Assembly (NCBI GenBank): GCA_027449885.1
Contig: DAIDKS010000035.1
Coordinates: 1 to 64,000 of the forward strand
Source: Acidimicrobiaceae bacterium
GTDB lineage: Bacteria; Actinomycetota; Acidimicrobiia; Acidimicrobiales; RAAP-2
Length of the DNA stretch: 64,000 nt
Direction of reading: 5' to 3'
A program made the position numbers and the translations under genes. Positions 46,501 to 54,380 of this stretch are shown here, piece by piece (the stretch's first letter is position 1; each line of letters begins with the position of its first letter). A model generated the notes under the pieces. The model was not told the origin of the DNA and made no database searches. It was given only the letters and a program-made list of their open reading frames with translations.

Positions 46501-46757
46501 GTCGCCCCCTCCACCCCGAGAACGGCCTCGTTGCAGGCCGCGCCGAAGCCCCGGTTCTCGGCGACGACCTGGACGAGGGCCGCGGGGTCGACCGCGGCGA
46601 CCCGGGCCGCGACGTGCTCCGCGTCGCCGTTCGCGACGACCAGGATGCTGAGTTCGGGATAGTCCTGCGTCGCGAGAGACGCCACCGCGGCCTCCAGCCC
46701 CGGGCCGGGACCCGTGGTGACGACGACGGCCACGACGGCCGGGGCGCGACTCTCCAT
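43521..46757 (-). CDS. Giant GT2 glycosyltransferase fused to a polytopic membrane domain
   Basis: A 1078-aa protein. Seen: a cytoplasmic GT2 domain (about 5-290; AVVVTTGPGPGLEAAVASL, NGDAE, ENRGFGAACN, metal-binding HDDV, then GTTLVRADLF and GEDLDLCWRAQVAGA). A basic linker follows, then a membrane part from about residue 430 with about 12 helices, an extracytoplasmic beta-rich region and a last helix with an Arg-rich tail. Homologues accompany DUF5719 throughout actinobacteria and are thought to build an envelope glycan. ATG 46757 has GGAGGG upstream. Upstream in-frame starts lack support. Confidence 0.85.
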   Translation of the reverse strand: MESRAPAVVAVVVTTGPGPGLEAAVASLATQDYPELSILVVANGDAEHVAARVAAVDPAALVQVVAENRGFGAACNEAVLGVEGATFFLFCHDDVRLDDDAVSCLVEAAYRTNAGVVSPKFVAYDDPLTLLHVGQTSDRFGVVEERVEPGEVDHGQQDLERDVFVAPGGTTLVRADLFVTLKGFDPLITVLGEDLDLCWRAQVAGARVIVAPSARVAHRQTIATGERAVTALGTGRASRQDLQRRHRLLVVATGWGRARTITTLAAQLVLDGAELVIALVGRDGDRVGAILGSWRWLLRQRRHVRARRRERQAEQVLADEDLHRLQVGGAHRLRRFVATLLRDGYDRARGILPAEPEEPAETDGVGFAAAFADDEAFDTMPEPAARGPRLSRALTSFRGQALTVAVAIVLWALGSRNLIATHLPLIGRLAPLDSWWSNWRHFFASWSPNGVGSGAPGAPGYGVLAFVGTFVLGRMGILPRAALIFAVPLGAYGVARTLRGRMSNRARLIAALAYAAAPIGLNLISEGRVDALVLVAALPFIAVRLFELLAVPGFRETPYPPAVPFGHRGWRATRAGRRTELAMIVAVATAMVPATVVVVVLVVVAAWLAARLGGTPAPVTPWRLLGSLLATVAVFLAPLTVDTIAAGRHALEVFGLPRGPWSAPSFAALARGADGLFGLGWTGWLLPGAAAVALLVTRAVRRDMAAPVATAGTLALVLALLSLRHWMGPFAPDADVLLVVVAWAEAVVVGFGITSLELDLRREGFGWRQGAAALFVGALVLSIVPTVGSLESGRFNLPTTSVAEAMSALPRVTASGYRVLWLGDPSVLPASGWSVEPGLAAATSLNGVPGGNTLFTPPNSGTSDVLLTAVGLALHDRTVHLGALLAQAGIATVVVMNSPAPAVAGVASLPARPAPAGLTVALDRQTDLSLELETSSVSIYGNADFHGLIGTTSSSDLATLTPLAGTTYGTARVNPGSTVVAGLAPASAFALEVNGHPASRSTVFGWAARYRVNRYAQPPTVSLVLRQFPLNGLLALGTLGLWGIVWLGFGWASRLEWLTQRRRPRRRAPRRRSRGVSS

Positions 46758-46827
46758 CAGACCCTCCAGGCTAGTAGCCGCCCGTGGGCCACCCGGGCCG
46801 CCGCGATGGGAGTCTTCTCCGCTGTGA

Positions 46828-47718
46828 TCAGGATATTCGTGAGATCCACGCGACAACGTCGTCCAACGTCGTGGCGAGAGGGATCCGGGGCTCCCACCCC
46901 GTCGCCTCGTGGAGTCGGGCGAAGCTCCCGCGCAGCGCCGGCACCTCGACGGGTCGCATCAGCGCCGGATCGGGTCGCAGTCCCACGTTCGGGGCGATGC
47001 GCCGGGCGAGCGCCGCCACGACGTCGCCGATCGCCACGTCCACGCCCGAGCAGACGTGGTACGTGACCCCGGGCCGCCCGTGGTGGAGCAGGAGTCGGTA
47101 GGCCCGGACCACGTCGCGAACGTCGGTCAAGTCGCGCCGAGCGCTCACGTCCCCGACCGCGATGGTCGCCCGCCCCTCGTCGCGGGCGGCCAGCAGGCGT
47201 CGGGCCACGGCGGGCACGACGAACTGATCGGACTGGCCCGGCCCGACGTGCGCGAAGGGGCGCACGACGATGACGCGCTGACCTCGCTCGGTGGCGAGCA
47301 TCGCGACCTGCTCCGCCTCGACCTTCGAGCGCGCGTAGGGGCTCACGGGGCGCACCGGGTGGCTCTCGGTGAGGGGCAGCTCACCGGGGTCCACCACGCC
47401 GTAGACGTCCGACGTGCTGACCACGATCACCACCGCCTCCGGTGCGGCGTCGGCCGCCGCGGCGAGCAGGGCCGCCGTCCCCCCGGCGTTCACTCGCGAG
47501 TAGGCGTCGGGGTCGGCGAAGGAGGCCCCGACGTGGCTGAGTCCCCCGAGGTGGACGATGCCGGTGCAGTCCGGGGGGATCGCCGCCCGTAGGGCACCCC
47601 GATCGGTGATCTCGACGTCGCGGTCGATGCCGACCACCTGGTCACCGCAGTCCGTCAGATGGCGCCGCAGGTGCGTGCCGACGAATCCTCGAGCCCCGGT
47701 GACGAGAGTCGAGCTCAT
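46828..47718 (-). CDS. NAD-dependent epimerase/dehydratase, Rmd-like
   Basis: A 296-aa extended SDR acting on nucleotide sugars. Seen: TGARGFVG (7-14), VSTSDVYG (catalytic Ser/Thr region) and SPYARSKVEAEQ (YxxxK), then RPFAHVGPGQSDQFVVPAVAR. The last block resembles GDP-6-deoxy-4-keto-mannose reductases (Rmd), which make GDP-D-rhamnose. The mannose genes nearby fit, but no GDP-mannose 4,6-dehydratase is in the window, so the substrate is inferred. The ATG overlaps the upstream glycosyltransferase stop as ATGA. Confidence 0.82.
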   Translation of the reverse strand: MSSTLVTGARGFVGTHLRRHLTDCGDQVVGIDRDVEITDRGALRAAIPPDCTGIVHLGGLSHVGASFADPDAYSRVNAGGTAALLAAAADAAPEAVVIVVSTSDVYGVVDPGELPLTESHPVRPVSPYARSKVEAEQVAMLATERGQRVIVVRPFAHVGPGQSDQFVVPAVARRLLAARDEGRATIAVGDVSARRDLTDVRDVVRAYRLLLHHGRPGVTYHVCSGVDVAIGDVVAALARRIAPNVGLRPDPALMRPVEVPALRGSFARLHEATGWEPRIPLATTLDDVVAWISRIS

Positions 47719-48830
47719 CGCCCGAGGGCCTCGTCGTAGGCGCGCAGGTGCGCCGCGACGGAGGCCTCCCACGTGAAGTGGGTCGCCCGCTCGCGACCGG
47801 CTCTCGACCGCACGGCGCGCGTCGCCGCGTCCGTCGTGAGGGCCTCGCCGAGGGCGCGCGCCAGGGCCACCTCGTCTCCGACGGGGACGAGGTCGGCGGC
47901 GGAGCCCGCGACCTCCTCCATCACCGTCGCCCTCGTCGTCACGACGAGGGCGCCGCAGGCGAGGGCCTCGAGGACGGGCAGGCCGAATCCCTCTCCTCGC
48001 GACGGATAGCAGACGACGGCGGCCCGGCGCATGAGCGCGGGCAGGGCGTCGTCGTCCACGTAGCCGAGCCGGCGGATCCGGTGCCGTACCCGGTGGGTGC
48101 GAAGGGCCTCCTCGATCGGCCCCAGACCCCACCCCGCCTGGCCGGCGAGCCAGAGCTCGGCGTCGGGGAAGTCGGCCCCCATGACGTCGAAGGCGCGCAG
48201 CAGCACGTCGAGGCCCTTGCGGGGCTCGACGGTGCCCACGAAGAGGATGCCGGGGGCCACCCCGAGACCGAGCGCCGACAGCCGAGCCGCGTCGTCGTCA
48301 CCGTCGGGCGAGAACCGGTCGAGGTCGACGCCGTGGGGGGCGACGACCACGGGTCCGTGGTCCGGCACGATCTCGTCGAGTTGGGCCGCGGTCGTCGCGC
48401 TCACGCAGATGAGGACGCGCGCGTGGTGAGCCGAGAATCGGATCGCCTGACGGAAGAAGACGGCCTTCGCCGACTCGTGCCACTCGGGATTCGTGAAGAA
48501 GGTGAGGTCGTGGATCGTGACGACGGCGGGTGTCGTGCCGCGGCGCGGCATCGTGTAGTGGGGTCCGTGCCAGAGGTCCACCGCGCGCGCCGTCGGCGTC
48601 GTGCCCAGTCGCCAGGCCTCGGCGGCCAACCGCGCGAGCCGACCCGTCGGGACGAGGGGCACGACCGTTGCGTCGGGCGACCACGCGTGCCAGCGCTCGA
48701 CGTCGTCGCGCCGGGCCACGAGGGTGGTGTCGACGCCCGCACCCGGCAGCCGGCTCGCGAGTTCGACGACGTAGCGACCGGCGCCGGCCACCTTGGGAGG
48801 GACCGCGGAGACGTCGAGCGCGACCCTCAC
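47715..48830 (-). CDS. GT4-family glycosyltransferase
   Basis: A 371-aa retaining GT-B glycosyltransferase, probably a mannosyl- or rhamnosyltransferase of envelope polysaccharide. Seen: N-terminal VALDVSAVPPKVAGAGRYV (donor-independent Gly loop), VVTIHDLTFF, APHGVDLDRFSP linking the domains, FVGTVEPRKGLDVLLRAF, and the donor-site SRGEGFGLPVLEALACG with the two Glu of the E-x7-E motif. GTG overlaps the previous stop as GTGA, part of a five-gene chain of 4-bp overlaps or short gaps. Confidence 0.88.
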   Translation of the reverse strand: MRVALDVSAVPPKVAGAGRYVVELASRLPGAGVDTTLVARRDDVERWHAWSPDATVVPLVPTGRLARLAAEAWRLGTTPTARAVDLWHGPHYTMPRRGTTPAVVTIHDLTFFTNPEWHESAKAVFFRQAIRFSAHHARVLICVSATTAAQLDEIVPDHGPVVVAPHGVDLDRFSPDGDDDAARLSALGLGVAPGILFVGTVEPRKGLDVLLRAFDVMGADFPDAELWLAGQAGWGLGPIEEALRTHRVRHRIRRLGYVDDDALPALMRRAAVVCYPSRGEGFGLPVLEALACGALVVTTRATVMEEVAGSAADLVPVGDEVALARALGEALTTDAATRAVRSRAGRERATHFTWEASVAAHLRAYDEALGR

Positions 48831-49891
48831 CGCCAGGCCGCCAGGTGGTCGAGCGCGCACTGGCGCCACGTGAGGTCCGCGACCGAGGCCCGGCGGCGCT
48901 CGCGCGCGGCCGGGTCGTCATCGTCGCGTAGCGCCGCCGCGAGGCCCGCGGCGACGTCCGTCACGGCCCGGGCGTCGACCCGGACCACCGTGGGGTTCGT
49001 CGCCACGCTCGGCGTGGTCGTCGACACGACGACGCGTGTTCCCCGGGCCAGGGCCTCCACCGGCGGCAGCCCCCAGCCCTCGGCGAGGGGCACGTAGGCC
49101 ACGACGGCCGCCGCGCGATAGAGGCCGAGGAGGACCGGGCGCTCGACGAGCCCCACCACGACGGCGCCGCCCAGGTCGACCTCACCCCACCCGGCCGGTC
49201 CCGCGATCACGAGGGGGCCGAGCTCGGGGTCGTCGCGCCGCGCGAGGGCGTGAGCCGCGACCAGGCGCTCGAGGTTCTTGCGGGGCTCTCGCGTCCCGGC
49301 GTAGAGGGTGAAGGGGCCCGTGACGCCGTGCGCCGCGAGCACGTCACGAATCCGCTCGATCGGGGCCTCCGGGGTCGACTCGTCGACGCCCAGGCGAATC
49401 GAGTGCAGACGGTCCGCGGCGAAGCCCTCGCCCAGGAGACGCGACTGCAGGCCGGGGCTCGAGCAGAGGACCCGCACGTCCCCGGCGTCGCGCAAGCGGG
49501 CGAGGCGCGCCTCGTGGAAGGCCGCCCCCTGGCGCGTCGTCGCCTCGGGCGCGTCGCGCCAGAGGAGATCGTGCACCGCCACCGAGTGCACCGCACCCCG
49601 ACGACCCCCGCCGAAGGGCCCGGCGAGCGACGGCCCGTGGACGACGTCGGCATCGCGGGGCACTCCGATTGGCCAACGAGCCCAGAGGCGCGTCAGGACC
49701 CGCACGTCGAGGGGCACGGGCCGGGGGCGGGCGGGGGCCACGTTCACCCCGCCGCGGGGCACCAGCCCCACGAGAACGTCCTCGGGCGCCACCTCCGCGA
49801 GTCCACCGAGCAGCCCGCGTACGTAGGTGGCCACTCCGCCCGGCTGGGGCCGGGCCAGTTGATCGAGCGCGACGACGATGGTGCGGGCCAC
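48827..49891 (-). CDS. GT4-family glycosyltransferase
   Basis: A 354-aa GT-B enzyme of the same type as its downstream neighbour. Seen: QPGGVATYVRGLL near the start, HDLLWRDAPE, YAGTREPRKNLERLVAAH, AEGWGLPPVEALARGT (E-x7-E) and a C-terminal TWRQCALDHL. It probably adds one sugar of a short surface oligosaccharide. GTG 49891, 4 bp after the previous gene. Coupled to the next by GTGA. Confidence 0.87.
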   Translation of the reverse strand: MARTIVVALDQLARPQPGGVATYVRGLLGGLAEVAPEDVLVGLVPRGGVNVAPARPRPVPLDVRVLTRLWARWPIGVPRDADVVHGPSLAGPFGGGRRGAVHSVAVHDLLWRDAPEATTRQGAAFHEARLARLRDAGDVRVLCSSPGLQSRLLGEGFAADRLHSIRLGVDESTPEAPIERIRDVLAAHGVTGPFTLYAGTREPRKNLERLVAAHALARRDDPELGPLVIAGPAGWGEVDLGGAVVVGLVERPVLLGLYRAAAVVAYVPLAEGWGLPPVEALARGTRVVVSTTTPSVATNPTVVRVDARAVTDVAAGLAAALRDDDDPAARERRRASVADLTWRQCALDHLAAWR

Positions 49892-49895
49892 GGGA

Positions 49896-50882
49896 TCAGC
49901 CTCCCACCATCTCGCGGTACAGGGCGACGTACGCCCGGGCGGCCGCCTCCGGGGCGAAGTCGGTCGCGCGCGTTCGGCCGGCCGCCCGAGCGAGCTCTCG
50001 CGCCGGCCCCTCGTCCCACAGCTCGTCCAGGGCGGCGACGACGGAGGCGTCGTCGTCCAGCAGTCGGGCCGCCCCGGCGAGCAGCTCTCGATTCACGGCC
50101 GTCGCGCGGGCCACCGTGGGCACCCCGGCCCCCATCGCCGCGATCGCGAAGGACGGAAAGCGCGCTCCGTCGGATAGGTGGAGGGCGAGGCGTGCGCCGG
50201 CGAGCGCCCGACGAGCGGCGAGTCGTGGCTCGACGACGACGCCGGGAACGCCACGCAGGTGCCCCGCCGCCGCCGCGCTGACGATCGCCACGAGGCGACC
50301 TCCCCGGCGGGTGGCCAGGCTGGAGAGCGCCGGCACCATCGTGCGGAAGGTCTCGACGACCCCGGCGACGTTGACCACGAGGTCCGCGGCCCGCGACGGC
50401 GGGTCGACGGTGACCACCGCCGGGGCGACGACGCGGACGCGGTCGCGATCGAGGTCCAGGGCGTCGCGTACCTCGTGGGCGGCGGCGTGGCTCGAGACGG
50501 CGATCACCGCCCCCCGCTGAACCGCTCGACGCAACGGCCCGACGCGTCCGGCGGATCGCGCACCGTCGCGCAGAGGGCGCAGGTCGTCGAGGGAGACGAG
50601 GAGTCGAGCGTCCCGCGTCGGCGGCACGGCGAGACCGGCGACGTGGACGACGTCGACGCCGCCGAGGAGGACGTCGAGGGACGGTCCACGCGACCGTCGC
50701 CACCAGGGTCCCCACAGGGACCGTCCGGGGGCGGCGCGCTCCCCCGGCCCCGCGACCCCCGACGTGCGAACGCGCACCAGGTCGATCCCGAGGGCCTCGA
50801 GAGCCTCGGCGAGGACCTCACCAGCGTCCCCGAGCGACTCGAGTGAGCCATCGAGGTCGAGGGCGACGCGCACCGGGGTCAC
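49896..50882 (-). CDS. Divergent GT-B glycosyltransferase-like protein
   Basis: A 328-aa protein. Seen: a GT-B-like layout (VRVALDLDGSLESLGDAGEVL, VVHVAGLAVPP, AVSSHAAAHEV, VVAPAVVTVDPPS), but the donor-binding second half is degenerate: SDGARFPSFAIAAMGAGVP replaces the usual EGFGLPxxEAMA, with no E-x7-E pair. It may be a weak or inactive transferase, or one with altered donor use. GTG 50882 overlaps the serine-hydrolase stop as GTGA. Earlier in-frame starts lie inside that gene. Confidence 0.7.
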   Translation of the reverse strand: MTPVRVALDLDGSLESLGDAGEVLAEALEALGIDLVRVRTSGVAGPGERAAPGRSLWGPWWRRSRGPSLDVLLGGVDVVHVAGLAVPPTRDARLLVSLDDLRPLRDGARSAGRVGPLRRAVQRGAVIAVSSHAAAHEVRDALDLDRDRVRVVAPAVVTVDPPSRAADLVVNVAGVVETFRTMVPALSSLATRRGGRLVAIVSAAAAGHLRGVPGVVVEPRLAARRALAGARLALHLSDGARFPSFAIAAMGAGVPTVARATAVNRELLAGAARLLDDDASVVAALDELWDEGPARELARAAGRTRATDFAPEAAARAYVALYREMVGG

Positions 50883-51694
50883 CGGTCGCGCGCGAGCGCT
50901 CGAGCCTCGTCCACCCAGGCGGGCCACCGTCGCACCGCCCACGGCCCGAACGGCACGTCGCTCGTCGCGACGACCGCGACCTGCGCCGCGACGTCGGCGA
51001 GCAGGAGGGCGCCGCTCTGGCCGAAGTGGCCGAACGACGTCGGCGGCCACTGCCCCATCCAGTGCTCCTTCCCACCCCGGACCTCCGGTCCCAGCCCCCA
51101 GGGGCAGGGCCGGAAGGAGCCGAAGCCGGGCACGATGCCGTCGAGCGCCGGCAGGAACGGCGTGACGATGCGGTCGCGGGTGCGAAGGGCGAGTCCGTCG
51201 CTGCGCAGCCACGCGGTCGCCAAGGTCGTGAGGTCGCGCGTCGAGCCCCACACCCCGGCGGCCGGGCGATCCTCGAGGTCCGTTCGCGACATCCCGAGCG
51301 GCCGAAAGACCCGCGAGGCCAACCACTCCCGGGCGTCACCCGCCTCACCCACGATGTGGGTGACGGCGCGGTCGATGCCGGCGTTCGAGTAGACGCGCCG
51401 CTCGCCCACTCCACGTCGGGGCCCGTCCTCTTCGAGAGCGAGTCCCGAACTGTGCGACAGGAGGTGGGCGAGGGTCGATCCCGGCGGCCCGGCCGGCTCC
51501 GCGTAGTCGTGCAGCCCCCAGTCGACCTCGACGCCGACGGCGAGGGCGACGGCGAGCTTGCTCACCGAGGCCCAGGGGCGCACGACGTCGAGATCGCCCA
51601 CCGACGCGACGGTGACGGGGATGCCGCCCTCGAGGGCCAGCACCGCGGCGGCGAACTCGCCCGGCCACCCCCGTTCCCACTCCGCCGCGCCCAC
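50879..51694 (-). CDS. Serine hydrolase, beta-lactamase/D-Ala carboxypeptidase fold
   Basis: A 271-aa penicillin-binding-protein-like hydrolase. Seen: ASVSKLA (SxxK nucleophile region), YSNAG (YxN), and HFGQSGA as the KTG-like strand. No signal peptide is seen, so it may be cytoplasmic or exported in another way. It is short for the family (usual 350 or more). Substrates could be peptides or esters, and a role in resistance is not indicated. First gene of the leftward glycosyltransferase chain and divergent from cofD. GTG 51694 is eight bases after TAACAT. Confidence 0.8.
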   Translation of the reverse strand: MGAAEWERGWPGEFAAAVLALEGGIPVTVASVGDLDVVRPWASVSKLAVALAVGVEVDWGLHDYAEPAGPPGSTLAHLLSHSSGLALEEDGPRRGVGERRVYSNAGIDRAVTHIVGEAGDAREWLASRVFRPLGMSRTDLEDRPAAGVWGSTRDLTTLATAWLRSDGLALRTRDRIVTPFLPALDGIVPGFGSFRPCPWGLGPEVRGGKEHWMGQWPPTSFGHFGQSGALLLADVAAQVAVVATSDVPFGPWAVRRWPAWVDEARALARDR

Positions 51695-51702
51695 GTCCTG
51701 AG

Positions 51703-51708
51703 ATGTTA
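51703..51708 (-). promoter_or_regulatory. -10 element for the serine-hydrolase operon, leaderless
   Basis: TAACAT on the minus strand, 8 nt before GTG 51694. Confidence 0.45.
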
Positions 51709-51718
51709 CGAGGGGGCC

Positions 51719-51724
51719 TACAGT
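51719..51724 (+). promoter_or_regulatory. -10 element for cofD, leaderless
   Basis: TACAGT seven bases before GTG 51732; no ribosome-binding site. Confidence 0.45.
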
Positions 51725-51731
51725 CGTCGGC

Positions 51732-52646
51732 GTGATCGTGGTCTTGAGCGGCGGCGTGGGAGCGGCCCGCCTCCTGCGCGTCCTGCGGCGGGCGGCCCCC
51801 GACGAGGAGATCGTGGCCGTCGTGAACGTCGGGGACGACCTGGTCCTCCACGGCCTCACGATCTGCCCCGATCTCGACACCATCGCCTACACGCTGGCAG
51901 GGCTCAGCAACGACGAGACGGGATGGGGTCGACGCGACGAGTCGTGGCGGGTCATGGACGAGCTCGCGACGCTCGGCGGCGACGCCTGGTTCCGGCTCGG
52001 CGACCGCGACCTCGCCACCCACCTCTACCGCAGCCAGCGTCTCGCCGAGGGTGCGACCAAGACGACCGTGACCGCCGAGTTGGTCGAGCGCTGGGGCGTC
52101 CCCGTCCGGCTCCTGCCCGTCACCGACGATCCCGTGCGTACCCGCTTCTCGACGGCGATCGGACCACTGAGCTTCCAGGAGTACTTCGTGCGGCATCGCC
52201 ACGACGTCACCGTCGCCGACGTCGTCGTCGAGGGAGCGGCCGTCGCCCGCCCGACGGCGGAGGTGGTCGCGGCGCTGGACGCCGCCCGGCGCGTCGTAGT
52301 GGCGCCGTCCAATCCGGTGATCTCGATCGGCCCGCTCCTCGCCGTCCACGGCGTTCGCGACCTCGTGGCCGCCCGACGCGACGACGTCGTGGCCGTCTCC
52401 CCGCTGATCGGAGGTCGCGCGCTCAAGGGGCCGGCCGATCGCCTCCTTCGGGAACTCGGCTTCGGCACGGGTCACGCCGCGGTCGCGAGCGCCTACGAGG
52501 GGCTCCTGGGGCGCCTGGTGATCGACGAGTCGGACGCCGCCGAGGCGGACGTCCTGCGGTCCGGGGGCCTCGAGGTCACGGTCTGCCCGACGCTCATGGG
52601 CGACCCCGACCGCGACGCCCGGCTCGCCGCGGCGGTGCTCGGGTGA
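51732..52646 (+). CDS. cofD: 2-phospho-L-lactate (phosphoenolpyruvate) transferase of F420 synthesis
   Basis: A 304-aa CofD/FbiA. It joins the deazaflavin Fo to a phospho-lactyl or phosphoenolpyruvyl-GDP donor, giving F420-0 or dehydro-F420-0. Seen: VVLSGGVGAARLL at the start, VNVGDDLVLHGLTICPDLDTIAYTLAG (metal-binding Asp), WFRLGDRDLATHLYR, and VVVAPSNPVISIGPLLAV near the GDP site. All conserved blocks are present at normal length. The stop overlaps cofE as GTGA. The donor-making cofC/fbiD and the Fo synthase are not in the window. Confidence 0.96.
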   Translation: MIVVLSGGVGAARLLRVLRRAAPDEEIVAVVNVGDDLVLHGLTICPDLDTIAYTLAGLSNDETGWGRRDESWRVMDELATLGGDAWFRLGDRDLATHLYRSQRLAEGATKTTVTAELVERWGVPVRLLPVTDDPVRTRFSTAIGPLSFQEYFVRHRHDVTVADVVVEGAAVARPTAEVVAALDAARRVVVAPSNPVISIGPLLAVHGVRDLVAARRDDVVAVSPLIGGRALKGPADRLLRELGFGTGHAAVASAYEGLLGRLVIDESDAAEADVLRSGGLEVTVCPTLMGDPDRDARLAAAVLG

Positions 52647-53353
52647 GCGAGGTGCGCATCGTCGCGCTGGGGTCACCCGGCGAGGTCGTCGAGGGGGCCG
52701 ACCTCTCGGACCTGGTGATGGCCGCGGCGCGTGCCATCGACCTCGTCCTCGCCGACGACGACGTCCTCGTGGTGACGAGCAAGGTCGTGAGCAAGTCGGA
52801 GGGCCGCGTCGTCGCCTTCGACGGCTCGGACGAGGAGAAGGAACGCCTCATCGCCGCCGAGTCGCGACGGATCATTCGCCGCCGCGGTGGCCTGCGCATC
52901 ACCGAGACTCGTCACGGCTTCGTGAACGCGAACGCCGGCATCGACGTCTCCAACGCCCGACCCGGCACCGCCGTGCTGCTGCCCGTCGATCCCGATCGCT
53001 CGGCCCGTGGACTGCGCGCCCGGCTCCGGGAGCGCCACGGGGTGTCCCCCGCCGTCGTCATCACCGACACCTTCGGTCGGGCCTGGCGCCACGGAGTGGC
53101 CGACGTGGCGATCGGCGTGGCGGGACTGCGGGCGGTCCTCGACCTGCGTGGTCAACCCGATCAGAACGGACGGATCCTCGAGGTCACCGAGATCGCCGTC
53201 GCCGACGAGATCGCCGCGGCGGCCCACCTCGTGTTGCCCAAGGCCGCTGGGACGCCCTTCGCGGTCGTCCGCGGCCTCGACCCCTCGATGTTCGGCCCGG
53301 GCTCGGTCGCCGACGAGATCGTCCGGCCGCCCTCGGGCGACCTCTTCCGGTAG
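52643..53353 (+). CDS. cofE: F420-0:gamma-glutamyl ligase, single-domain
   Basis: A 236-aa CofE that adds glutamates to F420-0 using GTP. Seen: VLVVTSKVVSKSEGRVV (near 45-61), the conserved ITETRHGFVNANAGIDVSN, VVITDTFGRAWRHGVADVAIGVAG and LVLPKAAGTPFAVVRG. It lacks the C-terminal nitroreductase-like domain of mycobacterial FbiB, which reduces dehydro-F420-0, so it has archaeal-like length. That reduction, if needed, must be done elsewhere. Translationally coupled to cofD. Confidence 0.94.
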   Translation: MSEVRIVALGSPGEVVEGADLSDLVMAAARAIDLVLADDDVLVVTSKVVSKSEGRVVAFDGSDEEKERLIAAESRRIIRRRGGLRITETRHGFVNANAGIDVSNARPGTAVLLPVDPDRSARGLRARLRERHGVSPAVVITDTFGRAWRHGVADVAIGVAGLRAVLDLRGQPDQNGRILEVTEIAVADEIAAAAHLVLPKAAGTPFAVVRGLDPSMFGPGSVADEIVRPPSGDLFR

Positions 53354-53354
53354 G

Positions 53355-54377
53355 TCAGACGCCGCCGAGACGGACGTCGCCCGAGAGCTCCGAACCGGGC
53401 GCCACGTGCTCGTGGCTCCCCACCACGCAGGTCGGCCCCAGGTGGCTGAACGCCCCGATGACGGCCCCGGGGCCGACGATCGAGTGACGGACCACCGCCC
53501 CCGACTCGATGACCGCGCCGGGGAGCAGTACGGCCTCCTCCACCACGGCGTTCTCGCCCACGAGGCACTCGCGGTCGACGACGACGCGGTTCAGGCGCGC
53601 CGAGCCGTCGACGCGCGCCGTCTCGTGGACCCACGAGCCGTCGCGCAGGGTGAGGTCGGCCCGATGCTCCCGGCCGGCGAGGATGTCCATGTTGGCCTGC
53701 AGGTAGGTCGCCGGCGTCCCGGTGTCCAGCCAGTAGGCGCCGTCGGCCATCGCGTAGAGCTCCCCCGTGCGCACGAGCGCCGGGAAGGTCTCACGCTCGA
53801 CGCTCACGCGCCGATCCGGAGCGATCGAGTCGAGCACCGAGGGCTCGAACACGTAGGTGCCCGCGTTGATGAGGTTGGTCGGGGCCTGGTCCCGCGGGGG
53901 CTTCTCGACGAAGGCCCGGACGCGCCCCGTCGGATCGGTCGAGACGACACCGAAGCGCGACGGGTCCTCCACCGGGTGGAGCGCGATCGTCGCCGACGCG
54001 CCCCGGGTCCGGTGGAACGCGATGAGGGCCCCGACGTCGAGGTCGGTGAGGACGTCGCCGTTCACCACGACGAAGGTGTCGTCGACGCCGGCGGTGCGGG
54101 CGGCGAAGCGGATCGCCCCCGCGGTGTCGAGCGGCTCGGACTCGACGGCGTAGCTCACGCGGATGCCCGAGATGACGCCGTCCGGGTAGGCCTCCGTGAA
54201 GCGGTCCGGAAGGTACCCGAGCGACAGCACCGCGTCAGTCACGCCGTAGTGGGCCAGATTGCCGAGGGCCACCTCGATGAGCGGGATGCCCACGAGCGGG
54301 AGCATCTGCTTCGGCGTCTGGTACGTCAACGGCCGCAGGCGCGTACCCATCCCCCCGACCAGGATGACCGCCTGCAC
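53355..54377 (-). CDS. manC: Mannose-1-phosphate guanylyltransferase-like nucleotidyltransferase
   Basis: A 340-aa NDP-sugar pyrophosphorylase. Seen: AVILVGGMGTRLRPLTYQTPKQMLP (N-terminal nucleotide loop), VVNGDVLTDLD (metal Asp), FVEKPPRD, and a C-terminal left-handed beta-helix of hexapeptide repeats from about 245. The actinobacterial relatives make GDP-mannose. The genomic link with phosphomannomutase and cofD/E supports this, while glucose-1-phosphate thymidylyl- or uridylyltransfer cannot be fully excluded. It converges on cofE with 1 bp between. Confidence 0.88.
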   Translation of the reverse strand: MQAVILVGGMGTRLRPLTYQTPKQMLPLVGIPLIEVALGNLAHYGVTDAVLSLGYLPDRFTEAYPDGVISGIRVSYAVESEPLDTAGAIRFAARTAGVDDTFVVVNGDVLTDLDVGALIAFHRTRGASATIALHPVEDPSRFGVVSTDPTGRVRAFVEKPPRDQAPTNLINAGTYVFEPSVLDSIAPDRRVSVERETFPALVRTGELYAMADGAYWLDTGTPATYLQANMDILAGREHRADLTLRDGSWVHETARVDGSARLNRVVVDRECLVGENAVVEEAVLLPGAVIESGAVVRHSIVGPGAVIGAFSHLGPTCVVGSHEHVAPGSELSGDVRLGGV

Positions 54378-54380
54378 GGA

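Noticed and set aside
47719..48132. Longer start for the epimerase gene
   Set aside because: The extra residues are Arg/Gly-rich shadow of the upstream glycosyltransferase. ATG 47718 overlaps its stop as ATGA and begins the Rossmann fold.
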